From: Pusillimonas sp. UBA6240
Lineage (GTDB): Bacteria > Pseudomonadota > Gammaproteobacteria > Burkholderiales > Burkholderiaceae_B
Direction of reading: 5' to 3'
DNA length: 6,142 nt
Assembly (NCBI GenBank): GCA_002441445.1
Contig: DJWC01000106.1
Span: forward strand, 451-6,592
The first letter of the stretch is position 1. Each line of letters starts with the position of its first letter. Shown here piece by piece: positions 1-5,805 of this stretch. The notes below the pieces were generated by a model. It was not told the DNA's origin, searched no databases, and was given only the letters and a program-made list of their open reading frames with translations. The position numbers and the translations under genes were made by a program.

Positions 1-251
1 CCGAAGCGGCCATCATGGGCAAGCGGGACGAACTGCGCGGCCTGAAGGAAAACGTCATCGTCGGACGCCTGATACCCGCGGGAACCGGCATGTCGTATCA
101 CATGGCCCGCAAGGACAAGGAAGCCCACGAGGCGGCCGAACGCCAGGCGGCGCGCGCCATGGCCAATCCGTTCGAGGACAGCCCCGCCGTAACGGTGGAG
201 ACCCACGAAACCCCGGAGCACGGCCAGGGCACGGACTCGGCCGACGAATAA
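1..251 (+). CDS. rpoC: DNA-directed RNA polymerase subunit beta', C-terminal part (5' truncated by window)
   Basis: This is the last 82 or so residues of the beta' subunit, the large catalytic-core subunit of RNA polymerase. The reading frame is open from the window edge (first full codon at 3) to a TAA at 249-251, so the gene begins outside the window. The segment GKRDELRGLKENVIVGRLIP, continuing into AGTG, is the highly conserved beta' C-terminal block that I recognise from E. coli RpoC. After it comes a charged, poorly conserved tail (rich in Ala, Glu and Lys, then acidic), normal for this end of the protein. The internal ATG at 15 is not a start, because the conserved block begins upstream of it. 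A strong intrinsic terminator follows 25 bp after the stop, so this is the end of the rpoB-rpoC transcription unit. Confidence 0.96.
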   Translation, partial: EAAIMGKRDELRGLKENVIVGRLIPAGTGMSYHMARKDKEAHEAAERQAARAMANPFEDSPAVTVETHETPEHGQGTDSADE

Positions 252-276
252 GTTCGCGCTTGTTGTAGTGTCACGG

Positions 277-310
277 AAAAACGCCAGGCGGTGGCAAGCC
301 TGGCGTTTTT
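277..310 (+). terminator. Intrinsic terminator of the rpoC transcription unit
   Basis: A perfect 13-bp inverted repeat pairs 277-289 (AAAAACGCCAGGC) with 298-310 (GCCTGGCGTTTTT) around an 8-base loop. The stem core is GC-rich and is followed directly by five T residues, the classical rho-independent form. It lies 25 bp past the rpoC stop. An A-tract precedes the stem, so the same hairpin would also have a U-tract when transcribed leftward and could act in both directions. Confidence 0.93.
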
Positions 311-345
311 CAATTATTCCCCGCTATTGCGGCTTTGATTACGAC

Positions 346-350
346 GGAAG
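346..350 (+). promoter_or_regulatory. Ribosome binding site that decides the dosC-like start
   Basis: GGAAG lies 5 bases before the ATG at 356. The alternative in-frame TTG at 335 has no purine-rich stretch upstream, so the ATG is preferred. Confidence 0.6.
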
Positions 351-355
351 CTTTC

Positions 356-1732
356 ATGGGCACGGCATCGCTGGACACCTTGACGCAGGAATGGAGCGAG
401 TTGTTGCACTCCATTCGGGTGGACATCATGGACAAGGTCAGCGCCTTGGTCGAAACGCACCAGGATGCGCTGGCCACATACTTCTACGAGCAGATGCTCG
501 ATGATCCCGTGGCATCGCAGTTCCTCAGCCACGAGCAGGTCAAGACGCGTCTGCATGGGTCCATGAAGCGCTGGGTGGTCGGGCTGTTCTCGTTGCGGGC
601 GGGGCATGACATGCAGCAGCTCGTCGCCTTTCAGACGCATATCGGCGAAGTGCATGCGCGCGTGGAAGTGCCGGTGTACGTAGTCCTGCGGGGCGCGCGC
701 GCCTTGAAGCGCAAGACCCAGAGCCTGCTGGACGAGGACGCATCCTTCGATGAGACCCAGCGCCTGCTGGCGACCCAGTATGTTTCCATGTCCATAGATC
801 TGGCCATGGAGGTCATGAGCAACGCCTATTCATCGTCGCATGACCGCAATGCCCGCGCGGAGGAGTCGTACCGGCTTTTCTCCGTGGCTCAAAACCTGAC
901 GGCGGAGAAAGAGCGCCAGCGGGCGGCCCTGCTGGATTGGGAAAACCAGCTGATGTTCAACCGCGCCATAGGCATGGATGCTGCCAATTTGCCGCGCATA
1001 GGCGCCGCCGAATTCGGCCTGTGGTTTCGCCACAAGGGCGCGCACGCCTTTCAGAATGCGCAGGAAACCGAGCAGATATTGCAGGCCATGCGCTACATCG
1101 ACGAGGTGCTGTTGCCCATGGCGGATGCGCGGGCCGGGGACAATGCGCAAAGAGTGCAGCAATTGCGCGACCTGCGCGAGCACACCAAGAGCATAAGCTA
1201 TCACCTGGAACGGCTGTTCGAGCAGCATAACGAAATGGAATCGGGCCGCGATGCGCTGACGCGCCTGCTGAGCCGCAAGTTCCTGCCCGTGGTGCTCAGC
1301 AAAGAGGTCAACTACGCGCGCACGACGGGCACCACATTCGCCTTGCTGGCCATGGATCTGGATCATTTCAAGGATATCAATGACCGCTACGGCCACGAGG
1401 CGGGCGATATGGTGCTGCAGCAATTCGCCATGCTGGTGAACAACAGCACGCGCGGCGGCGATTACGCCTTCCGGCTCGGGGGCGAAGAATTCCTGCTGCT
1501 GCTGGTCGATATCGGCCCGCAGGGCGCTATGCGCGTCGCCAATACGCTGCGTGACCTGACGGAGTCCGAGTCCTTCCGCCTGCCGCAGAATCAAAGCGTC
1601 AGGATGACGGTCAGCATAGGGCTGGCCATGCATGACGGCCACCCCGATTATCTGCGCACCATGCGCCGGGCCGATGCGGCCCTGTACGAAGCCAAGCGCA
1701 AAGGCCGCAACAGGGTCGAAGGGGCGCAATAG
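356..1732 (+). CDS. dosC: Globin-coupled oxygen-sensing diguanylate cyclase (BpeGReg/DosC type)
   Basis: A 458-residue cytoplasmic enzyme predicted to make cyclic di-GMP from two GTP under control of a heme-bound gas ligand. Residues about 10-160 form a sensor globin: the proximal heme ligand is His100 (in GEVHARV), with Tyr44 and Ser69 in the positions of the distal-pocket residues. Residues about 170-295 are the helical middle domain of this family. Residues about 300-455 are the GGDEF domain: metal-binding Asp334 in MDLDHFKDIND, an intact inhibitory I-site RGGD (366-369) and the catalytic GGEEF (375-379). All key residues are present, so it should be active and subject to product inhibition. 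As I recall, Tyr43, Ser68 and His99 are the equivalents in B. pertussis BpeGReg, where oxygen raises activity. No transmembrane segment is seen. A TTG start at 335 would add seven residues. The gene stands alone after the rpoC terminator, with no clear promoter in the short gap. Confidence 0.93.
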   Translation: MGTASLDTLTQEWSELLHSIRVDIMDKVSALVETHQDALATYFYEQMLDDPVASQFLSHEQVKTRLHGSMKRWVVGLFSLRAGHDMQQLVAFQTHIGEVHARVEVPVYVVLRGARALKRKTQSLLDEDASFDETQRLLATQYVSMSIDLAMEVMSNAYSSSHDRNARAEESYRLFSVAQNLTAEKERQRAALLDWENQLMFNRAIGMDAANLPRIGAAEFGLWFRHKGAHAFQNAQETEQILQAMRYIDEVLLPMADARAGDNAQRVQQLRDLREHTKSISYHLERLFEQHNEMESGRDALTRLLSRKFLPVVLSKEVNYARTTGTTFALLAMDLDHFKDINDRYGHEAGDMVLQQFAMLVNNSTRGGDYAFRLGGEEFLLLLVDIGPQGAMRVANTLRDLTESESFRLPQNQSVRMTVSIGLAMHDGHPDYLRTMRRADAALYEAKRKGRNRVEGAQ

Positions 1733-1736
1733 GCGG

Positions 1737-1759
1737 AAGCGGCGCGGCGCCCGGCGCTT
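1737..1759. other. GC-rich hairpin in the convergent gap, weak terminator candidate
   Basis: The 39-bp gap between two converging genes contains an imperfect inverted repeat: AAGCG (1737-1741) pairs with CGCTT (1755-1759), then a G-G mismatch and two further pairs. There is no T-run on either strand, so it is not a convincing rho-independent terminator. I see no better terminator for either gene in the gap. Confidence 0.25.
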
Positions 1760-1771
1760 GTCCCACAGGCT

Positions 1772-3724
1772 TTAATCCGGAGCCGGGACCGCCGGCAGGC
1801 GTATGAAGAAGGTCGTGCCCCGGTTTTCCTCGCTTTCCAGCTCTATCGAGCCGCCATGCCGGTTTATCACCGTTTTGACGAAGGCCAGGCCCAGCCCCGC
1901 TCCGGAGGGATGGCCCTGGCCTTCGTCCCGTATCCTGGAGAAGGGGTGAAACAGTTCATGCTGATTCCGGCTTGCGATGCCGCGTCCCTGGTCGGCGATC
2001 GCCGCCAGCCAGAACGGGCCGTCGCGTTGCACCCGGCAGGTCACCGTCGTGTGCGGAGCGCTGTATTTGATGGCGTTGTCCAGCAGGTTGCACCAGGCGC
2101 GCCGCAGCATCGCGGGGTCGCCTTCGGTCCAGGCCTGGTCGGGATGTTCATCGAACACCACCGTGATGTCGCTCTGGGCAGCCTGCGCCCAGAGATCGTC
2201 GCAGCTTTGCGTGATGAGATCTACCAAGTCCAGGCGCCGGCGGTTTATTTTCGCCGCTTCGGCGCGCGTCAATTGAACGAAACTATCCACCAGGTCGAGC
2301 GTCCTGTGGGCATGCTGGTTTATGCGTTCCAGCAGTTCATCCTGGCTTAGTGCATGGTCGCGGGATTGCAATTGCGTCAGCGCGAGAATGGAGCTTTGCG
2401 GCGCGCGCATGTCGTGCGAAAGGAAGCGCAGCGTATCTTCGCGCCTGCCGTGGGCATGGCGCAGCAGCGCGATGGTGTTCTGCAACTGCGTGATGCGGGC
2501 CGGCAGCGAGTCATCGTTGACGGCATGCGCCACCGCGGATATGTCGTCGCCCAGCGCCAGGCGCTCGCGGTTGAGGCTGTCCAGTTCGCGGTCGATGTGC
2601 TGCAGGGCGGCTTCCTGGCTGCGCCAGCTCCATAGCGGGTAGGCCAGCGCCACGCCTATGATGGACGCGGTAATCGGCATCCAGGCCTGCGCGTAGCGCA
2701 TGAGCAGCCAGCTTGCCGCCGCTATCAGCAGCAGCACTCCCAGGGTCGCCAGAAACGAACGGCGCGGCGACAGGCGCCGCAAGGCGATGCAGGCCAGCAG
2801 TACCGGCAGGCAGGCCAACGCCGCGGCTTGCCAGCGGGAAGGCGTGACTATCCATTGCCCCAGCAAGGCGCTGTGCAAGCCGTTGGCCAGTATTTCCACC
2901 CCGGCCATGGCCTCGCCCTGGCGGGACAGGGGGGTGGGAAAGGCATCGCCCAGGCCCGACGCCCACGAGCCCACCAGCACGTATTTATCCTTGAAGGCGG
3001 ATGCGGGAACGGCGCCGTCCAGCACTTGCTTGTAGGGGTAGGAGACGAAAGGCGAGGAGGGATGGGCGTACGGTATCAGCAACGGCTTTTCAGGCGGCGC
3101 CGGTGTCGCCTCCCCGGCGGTGGCCAGCATGGCGACGATGAAATGGTCCACGTCGCGGCCGGATGTCAGATGCTGACGCAAAACCAGGGAGCGGATCACC
3201 CCGTCGCCGTCGGGATAGATATTGATGAAGCCCAGCGCGGCGGCGGCCGTGGCCAGGGGCGGCTGCGGGGGCAACGCCTGCCGCCGTTCGTTGTCCACGA
3301 CCAGGGGCAGCACGACCTTGCCGTGTTGCGCAATGGCGCGGGCCAGCAGCGCATCATCCTGCGGATAGGCCGGATTCAGATCGCTGAGCACGAGGTCGAA
3401 TCCCACCACGCGCGCTTGGCCGAGCCGTTCCAGCAGGCGGGCGTGGAGGGCGCGGCGCCATGGCCAGTAGCCGATCTGTTCGATGCTGTTGTCGTCTATG
3501 GCAATGACGACGATGTCGTCCCGCTGCCGCTGGGGCGCCGCCGAGGCCAGCGTCTGGTCATAGAACGCGTAGTCCAGCCGGGTCAGGCCCATGGGTGCGC
3601 TGAAATAGCTCAGCCCCATGGTCAGCATCAGCATGGCGGCGGTCGCCGCCAGCCACTCGATATTGATGCGCCGCTCGAGGTTGCCCCAGAAGTCCGTAGC
3701 GGCTCTGGGGGCGGGACTGGCCAT
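1772..3724 (-). CDS. CHASE2-domain sensor histidine kinase
   Basis: A 650-residue inner-membrane histidine kinase. After a short cytoplasmic N-terminus, one membrane segment (about 24-43) leads into an extracytoplasmic CHASE2 domain (about 45-290), recognisable from RLDYAFYDQTL, IAIDDNSIEQIGYWPWRR and the final KYVLVGSWASGLGD block. Three membrane segments follow (about 297-316, 323-343, 349-366), the usual CHASE2 topology. A helical linker (368-430), with no HAMP domain apparent, joins a HisKA domain with phospho-accepting His437 in FLSHDMRAPQSSIL. The ATPase domain has an N box (NLLDNAIKYS, Asn550), G1 (DQGRGI, 578-583), an F-box-like LFHPFSRI and G2 (GAGLGLAF, 608-615), so both catalytic and acceptor parts look intact. 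It is the last gene of the operon, 29 bp after the LysM-FecR gene and with its own strong ribosome binding site. The likely partner is the response regulator two genes upstream. The ligand is unknown. Confidence 0.9.
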   Translation of the reverse strand: MASPAPRAATDFWGNLERRINIEWLAATAAMLMLTMGLSYFSAPMGLTRLDYAFYDQTLASAAPQRQRDDIVVIAIDDNSIEQIGYWPWRRALHARLLERLGQARVVGFDLVLSDLNPAYPQDDALLARAIAQHGKVVLPLVVDNERRQALPPQPPLATAAAALGFINIYPDGDGVIRSLVLRQHLTSGRDVDHFIVAMLATAGEATPAPPEKPLLIPYAHPSSPFVSYPYKQVLDGAVPASAFKDKYVLVGSWASGLGDAFPTPLSRQGEAMAGVEILANGLHSALLGQWIVTPSRWQAAALACLPVLLACIALRRLSPRRSFLATLGVLLLIAAASWLLMRYAQAWMPITASIIGVALAYPLWSWRSQEAALQHIDRELDSLNRERLALGDDISAVAHAVNDDSLPARITQLQNTIALLRHAHGRREDTLRFLSHDMRAPQSSILALTQLQSRDHALSQDELLERINQHAHRTLDLVDSFVQLTRAEAAKINRRRLDLVDLITQSCDDLWAQAAQSDITVVFDEHPDQAWTEGDPAMLRRAWCNLLDNAIKYSAPHTTVTCRVQRDGPFWLAAIADQGRGIASRNQHELFHPFSRIRDEGQGHPSGAGLGLAFVKTVINRHGGSIELESEENRGTTFFIRLPAVPAPD

Positions 3725-3729
3725 GCGAG

Positions 3730-3736
3730 CCTCCTT
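3730..3736 (-). promoter_or_regulatory. Strong ribosome binding site of the CHASE2 kinase gene
   Basis: Read on the minus strand, AAGGAGG stands 5 bases before the ATG at 3724. This near-perfect Shine-Dalgarno sequence fixes the start and is the strongest one in this operon; the two genes upstream lack any clear one. Confidence 0.85.
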
Positions 3737-3753
3737 CAGCGGCTATCGGCCGT

Positions 3754-4857
3754 CTAGTAGCTGAGCAACACGAACTGCCCGAAGCCCGTGGATACCGCCC
3801 CGCCGTCGGAGGTTTTGAGCACCGCCCTGCCTTCGAAGGACATGACGGCGTCCGCCCCGGCGACGCCATCGGCATCGATGGCGCGCACCAGCAAGTAGTG
3901 TGTGCCGGGGCCCGGCGCACTGTATTGTACGGTGGGGGCGCTGAACTGCCGGCTGGAAAACAGGCGCGCGCCGGCGGGGTCGGCCGCCACCCTGACCAGG
4001 TAGGCGTGCGCGCCCGGCACCGGGGGGAAGGACAGGGCATTCCCGTTCTGGCCGGGCGCCGATTGGGGCAGGAGCGGAGCGGGCAGCAGGGGCCGCACGC
4101 CCAGCAGTTTGCCGCTTGGATCGACCGCCGCGCCTTGCCCCTGCCGCAGCGTGGCGCCTTGGCCGGCGCCCGCGCCCAGGCGGGCGGAGCCGGAAAGCAC
4201 CTCGCTTTGGGCGCCATTTTCGCGCGCATGCACGCGCAGCCGCGTACCGCGCACGCCGGTAATGCTGACAGGAGTGCGCACTTCGAAGCGGCCGACCCCC
4301 GTGTCCGCGGGCGCGACCTCGGATTCCAGCGAGCCGCGTTCCATGACGAAGATGGTGTCGGTCAGGCCGGTGCCTTTGAATACGCGCAAGCGTTCGATGC
4401 TCAGGGAAGACTGCGCGGGGATGGTCAGGGTGCTGTCGTCGGCCAGCATCAGCGTGGCGAAGCCGTCGGCGCCGCTGGTGACGACATCGTTTTCCCCCGC
4501 TTGGTCGTTGATTTGCAGGGGCTTGCCGTTCAGGTCCACCTTCCCCGCTACGTGCGTGACTCGGGCTTGCGACGGCACTTCCGGAATCAGCGAGAACGGT
4601 ATCCTGAGCACCCGGCCTATCGGCAGCAGCGCCGGATCGGCGACGGCATTGAGCGACTGCAGCGTCGGCCAATTATGAGGGCCGTCCGTGTAGCGTTGAG
4701 ACAGATCGATGAGGGTGTCGCCTGCGACGACCCGGTACAGGAAGTCATCGCCGTCCGCGCCCGCGGGCTGCGACCAGCCCGGGGAAGCGATGAAGCCCTG
4801 GCAGGCCAGTGCCGCCAGGATGAGCAAGCGTCGAAAAAAGCAAAAGCGTGAAATCAT
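3754..4857 (-). CDS. Secreted LysM and FecR domain protein, putative accessory sensor
   Basis: A 367-residue predicted periplasmic protein. It starts with a signal peptide (basic n-region MISRFCFFRR, hydrophobic LLILAALA, likely cleavage around 29-33). Residues about 39-90 form a LysM domain (YRVVAGDTLIDLSQRY ... IGRVLRIP), a peptidoglycan-binding fold. Residues about 97-210 are a FecR-type domain (VTHVAGKVDLNG ... VTSGADGFATLMLADDSTL ... VRTPVSITGVRGTRLRV). Residues about 272-345 look like an Ig/fibronectin-III-like domain. Unlike classical FecR anti-sigma regulators, it has no cytoplasmic N-terminal region and no sigma-factor gene beside it. The ATG at 4857 overlaps the regulator's TGA by one base (TGATG) and has no Shine-Dalgarno sequence of its own, so translation is probably coupled. 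A frame extension to 5022 is rejected because it lies inside the regulator gene and would bury the signal peptide. A role in sensing the cell wall for the CHASE2 kinase is inference from gene order. Confidence 0.85.
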   Translation of the reverse strand: MISRFCFFRRLLILAALACQGFIASPGWSQPAGADGDDFLYRVVAGDTLIDLSQRYTDGPHNWPTLQSLNAVADPALLPIGRVLRIPFSLIPEVPSQARVTHVAGKVDLNGKPLQINDQAGENDVVTSGADGFATLMLADDSTLTIPAQSSLSIERLRVFKGTGLTDTIFVMERGSLESEVAPADTGVGRFEVRTPVSITGVRGTRLRVHARENGAQSEVLSGSARLGAGAGQGATLRQGQGAAVDPSGKLLGVRPLLPAPLLPQSAPGQNGNALSFPPVPGAHAYLVRVAADPAGARLFSSRQFSAPTVQYSAPGPGTHYLLVRAIDADGVAGADAVMSFEGRAVLKTSDGGAVSTGFGQFVLLSY

Positions 4858-5567
4858 CAGGTGTCGGAGGCAGGGGAGGTGTTGGTCAGCTCGAGCCGGT
4901 AGCCCAGCGCGTAGGATGCATTCAGGCGCACGCCATGTTCCGGCCGCAACTGCAGCTTGCGCCGGATATTGGAGAGGTGGGTGTCGATCGTGCGCGAGGT
5001 GGGCGGGATGTCCCGATTCCATACGCTGCTGCTGAGCACGTCGCGGGAAAACAGGCGGCCCGGATTGCGGAACAGTAAAAGCGCCAGTTCATATTCTTTA
5101 GGCGCGAGTTCCGCTTTCCGCCCGTTCAGCAGTATGGCATTGGCGCTGGGGTCTATGTGGTAAGCGCCGCAATCGAAGGGCGGCTCGTGCTGCGCAGCGG
5201 GCTTGAGGCGGCGCAGCATGGCTTCGCTGCGCGCGATGAGCTCGCCGGCGCGGATGGGCTTGGATATATAGTCGTCGGCGCCGGCCTGCAGTCCGGCCAC
5301 CAGGTCTTCCTCCAGGGTCCGGCTGGTCAGGAAGATGACGGGCAAGGTATAGCCCAGATTGGCGCGTATCCACCTGACGACATCCAGGCCGCTGATGTCG
5401 GGCAATTCCCAGTCGACCAGGACCATGTCGAAGGCGTGATCGCGCGGCAGGCGGGAAAGCAGTTCCTTGCCTGTGGCGAATAGGGTGCAGTCGTGGCCGG
5501 CTTGCTCGAGTATCTGTTTGATGAGCCGAGCCTGATCCAGGTCGTCTTCGACGGATGCGATGTTCAT
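4857..5567 (-). CDS. OmpR/PhoB-family response regulator
   Basis: A 236-residue two-component regulator, cytoplasmic and DNA-binding. The receiver domain (about 1-118) has the acidic pocket Glu7-Asp8-Asp9, phospho-accepting Asp52 in VLVDWELPDISG, the conserved Thr81 (IFLTSR) and Lys103 followed by Pro. The C-terminal winged helix (about 133-226) has the family features APKEYELALLLFRNPGRLFS, the recognition-helix region SRTIDTHLSNIRRKL and a final ALGYRL wing. Both domains are full length and no key residue is missing. It is the first gene of a leftward operon with the LysM-FecR protein and the CHASE2 kinase; the kinase is the probable phosphodonor. The start at 5567 fits the family N-terminus, and no alternative start codon exists before an upstream in-frame stop, yet there is no Shine-Dalgarno sequence (CATTTTCCCCT precedes ATG). 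Target genes cannot be read from this window, although autoregulation is possible. Confidence 0.93.
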   Translation of the reverse strand: MNIASVEDDLDQARLIKQILEQAGHDCTLFATGKELLSRLPRDHAFDMVLVDWELPDISGLDVVRWIRANLGYTLPVIFLTSRTLEEDLVAGLQAGADDYISKPIRAGELIARSEAMLRRLKPAAQHEPPFDCGAYHIDPSANAILLNGRKAELAPKEYELALLLFRNPGRLFSRDVLSSSVWNRDIPPTSRTIDTHLSNIRRKLQLRPEHGVRLNASYALGYRLELTNTSPASDT

Positions 5568-5580
5568 AGGGGAAAATGTA

Positions 5581-5618
5581 AACGGCGCCGCCCCGGGTAA
5601 ATATAACCATAACGGCGC
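5581..5618. repeat. Pair of direct repeats flanking the response-regulator promoter candidate
   Basis: AACGGCGC occurs at 5581-5588 and again at 5611-5618, exactly 30 bp apart. The two copies flank the -10-like element of the minus-strand operon, a position where a regulator could bind. An 8-base GC-rich repeat can also arise by chance in such a genome. Confidence 0.4.
5600..5605 (-). promoter_or_regulatory. Candidate -10 element for the response-regulator operon
   Basis: On the minus strand TATATT (5605 to 5600) matches the -10 consensus at five of six bases and would place the transcript start about 25 bases before the ATG at 5567. No good -35 element lies 16-18 bp upstream; TTGGCT is present but about 25 bp away. 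If real, the promoter probably needs an activator. Confidence 0.3.
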
Positions 5619-5734
5619 GTATCAGCGGTGAGCCAATGTTACGATAATGAGGCCGGGTCTCCAAATCGCCGTGGTCAATTTGCCTCATGGCGCCTTTCCG
5701 ATCCCGGATATGGGCTCGGCGGCCGGCTAATGCC

Positions 5735-5764
5735 TTGACCCAAACGCAGAAGGCATGCTACGAT
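5735..5764 (+). promoter_or_regulatory. Sigma-70-type promoter for rpsL
   Basis: TTGACC (5735-5740, five of six to the -35 consensus) is followed by an 18-bp spacer and TACGAT (5759-5764), preceded by TGC as an extended -10 (TGCTACGAT). It is the best promoter match in the intergenic region and points at rpsL. Transcription would start near 5771, giving an unusually long leader of about 230 bases. A promoter closer to rpsL is not excluded, but I see no comparable match. Confidence 0.6.
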
Positions 5765-5777
5765 GGCAAGCTTGCTT

Positions 5778-5805
5778 ATAGGTGGGTTTTGCCAACCACG
5801 CCTAT
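5778..5805 (+). promoter_or_regulatory. Bulged hairpin at the start of the rpsL leader
   Basis: ATAGGTG pairs with CGCCTAT (one G-U pair), then GGTT pairs with AACC around a TTGCC loop, with a single bulged A: 11 pairs in 28 bases. It begins within about 10 bases of the predicted transcript start. Competing pairings exist with 5807-5813 and 5816-5820. It could stabilise the 5' end or regulate; no T-run follows directly, so it is not a terminator. Confidence 0.4.

Noticed and set aside
335..355. TTG start adding seven residues to the cyclase
   Set aside because: No Shine-Dalgarno sequence before the TTG, while GGAAG is well placed before the ATG at 356; heme-ligand numbering from the ATG is also within one residue of that recalled for BpeGReg.
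830..1729. A 299-codon open frame antisense to the cyclase gene
   Set aside because: It mirrors a gene with intact globin and GGDEF motifs; long antisense frames are common in high-GC DNA and the translation has no recognisable domain.
2828..3757. A 309-codon plus-strand frame opposite the CHASE2 kinase
   Set aside because: A low-complexity Gly/Arg/Gln-rich shadow of a gene with clear CHASE2 and kinase motifs on the minus strand.
3754..3786. C-terminal GQFVLLSY of the LysM-FecR protein resembles an outer-membrane barrel end signal
   Set aside because: The rest of the protein is LysM, FecR and Ig-like with no amphipathic strand series of a barrel, so the terminal aromatic residue is probably a coincidence.
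3743..4672. A 309-codon minus-strand frame inside the LysM-FecR gene
   Set aside because: Arg/Ala-rich out-of-frame translation; the overlapping frame has the signal peptide, LysM and FecR motifs.
3898..4851. A 317-codon plus-strand frame opposite the LysM-FecR gene
   Set aside because: A compositional shadow rich in Arg, Gly and Ala with no domain and no ribosome binding site.
4858..5022. A 55-residue upstream extension of the LysM-FecR reading frame
   Set aside because: It lies wholly within the response regulator gene in another frame and would bury the signal peptide; the ATG at 4857 with the TGATG overlap fits far better.
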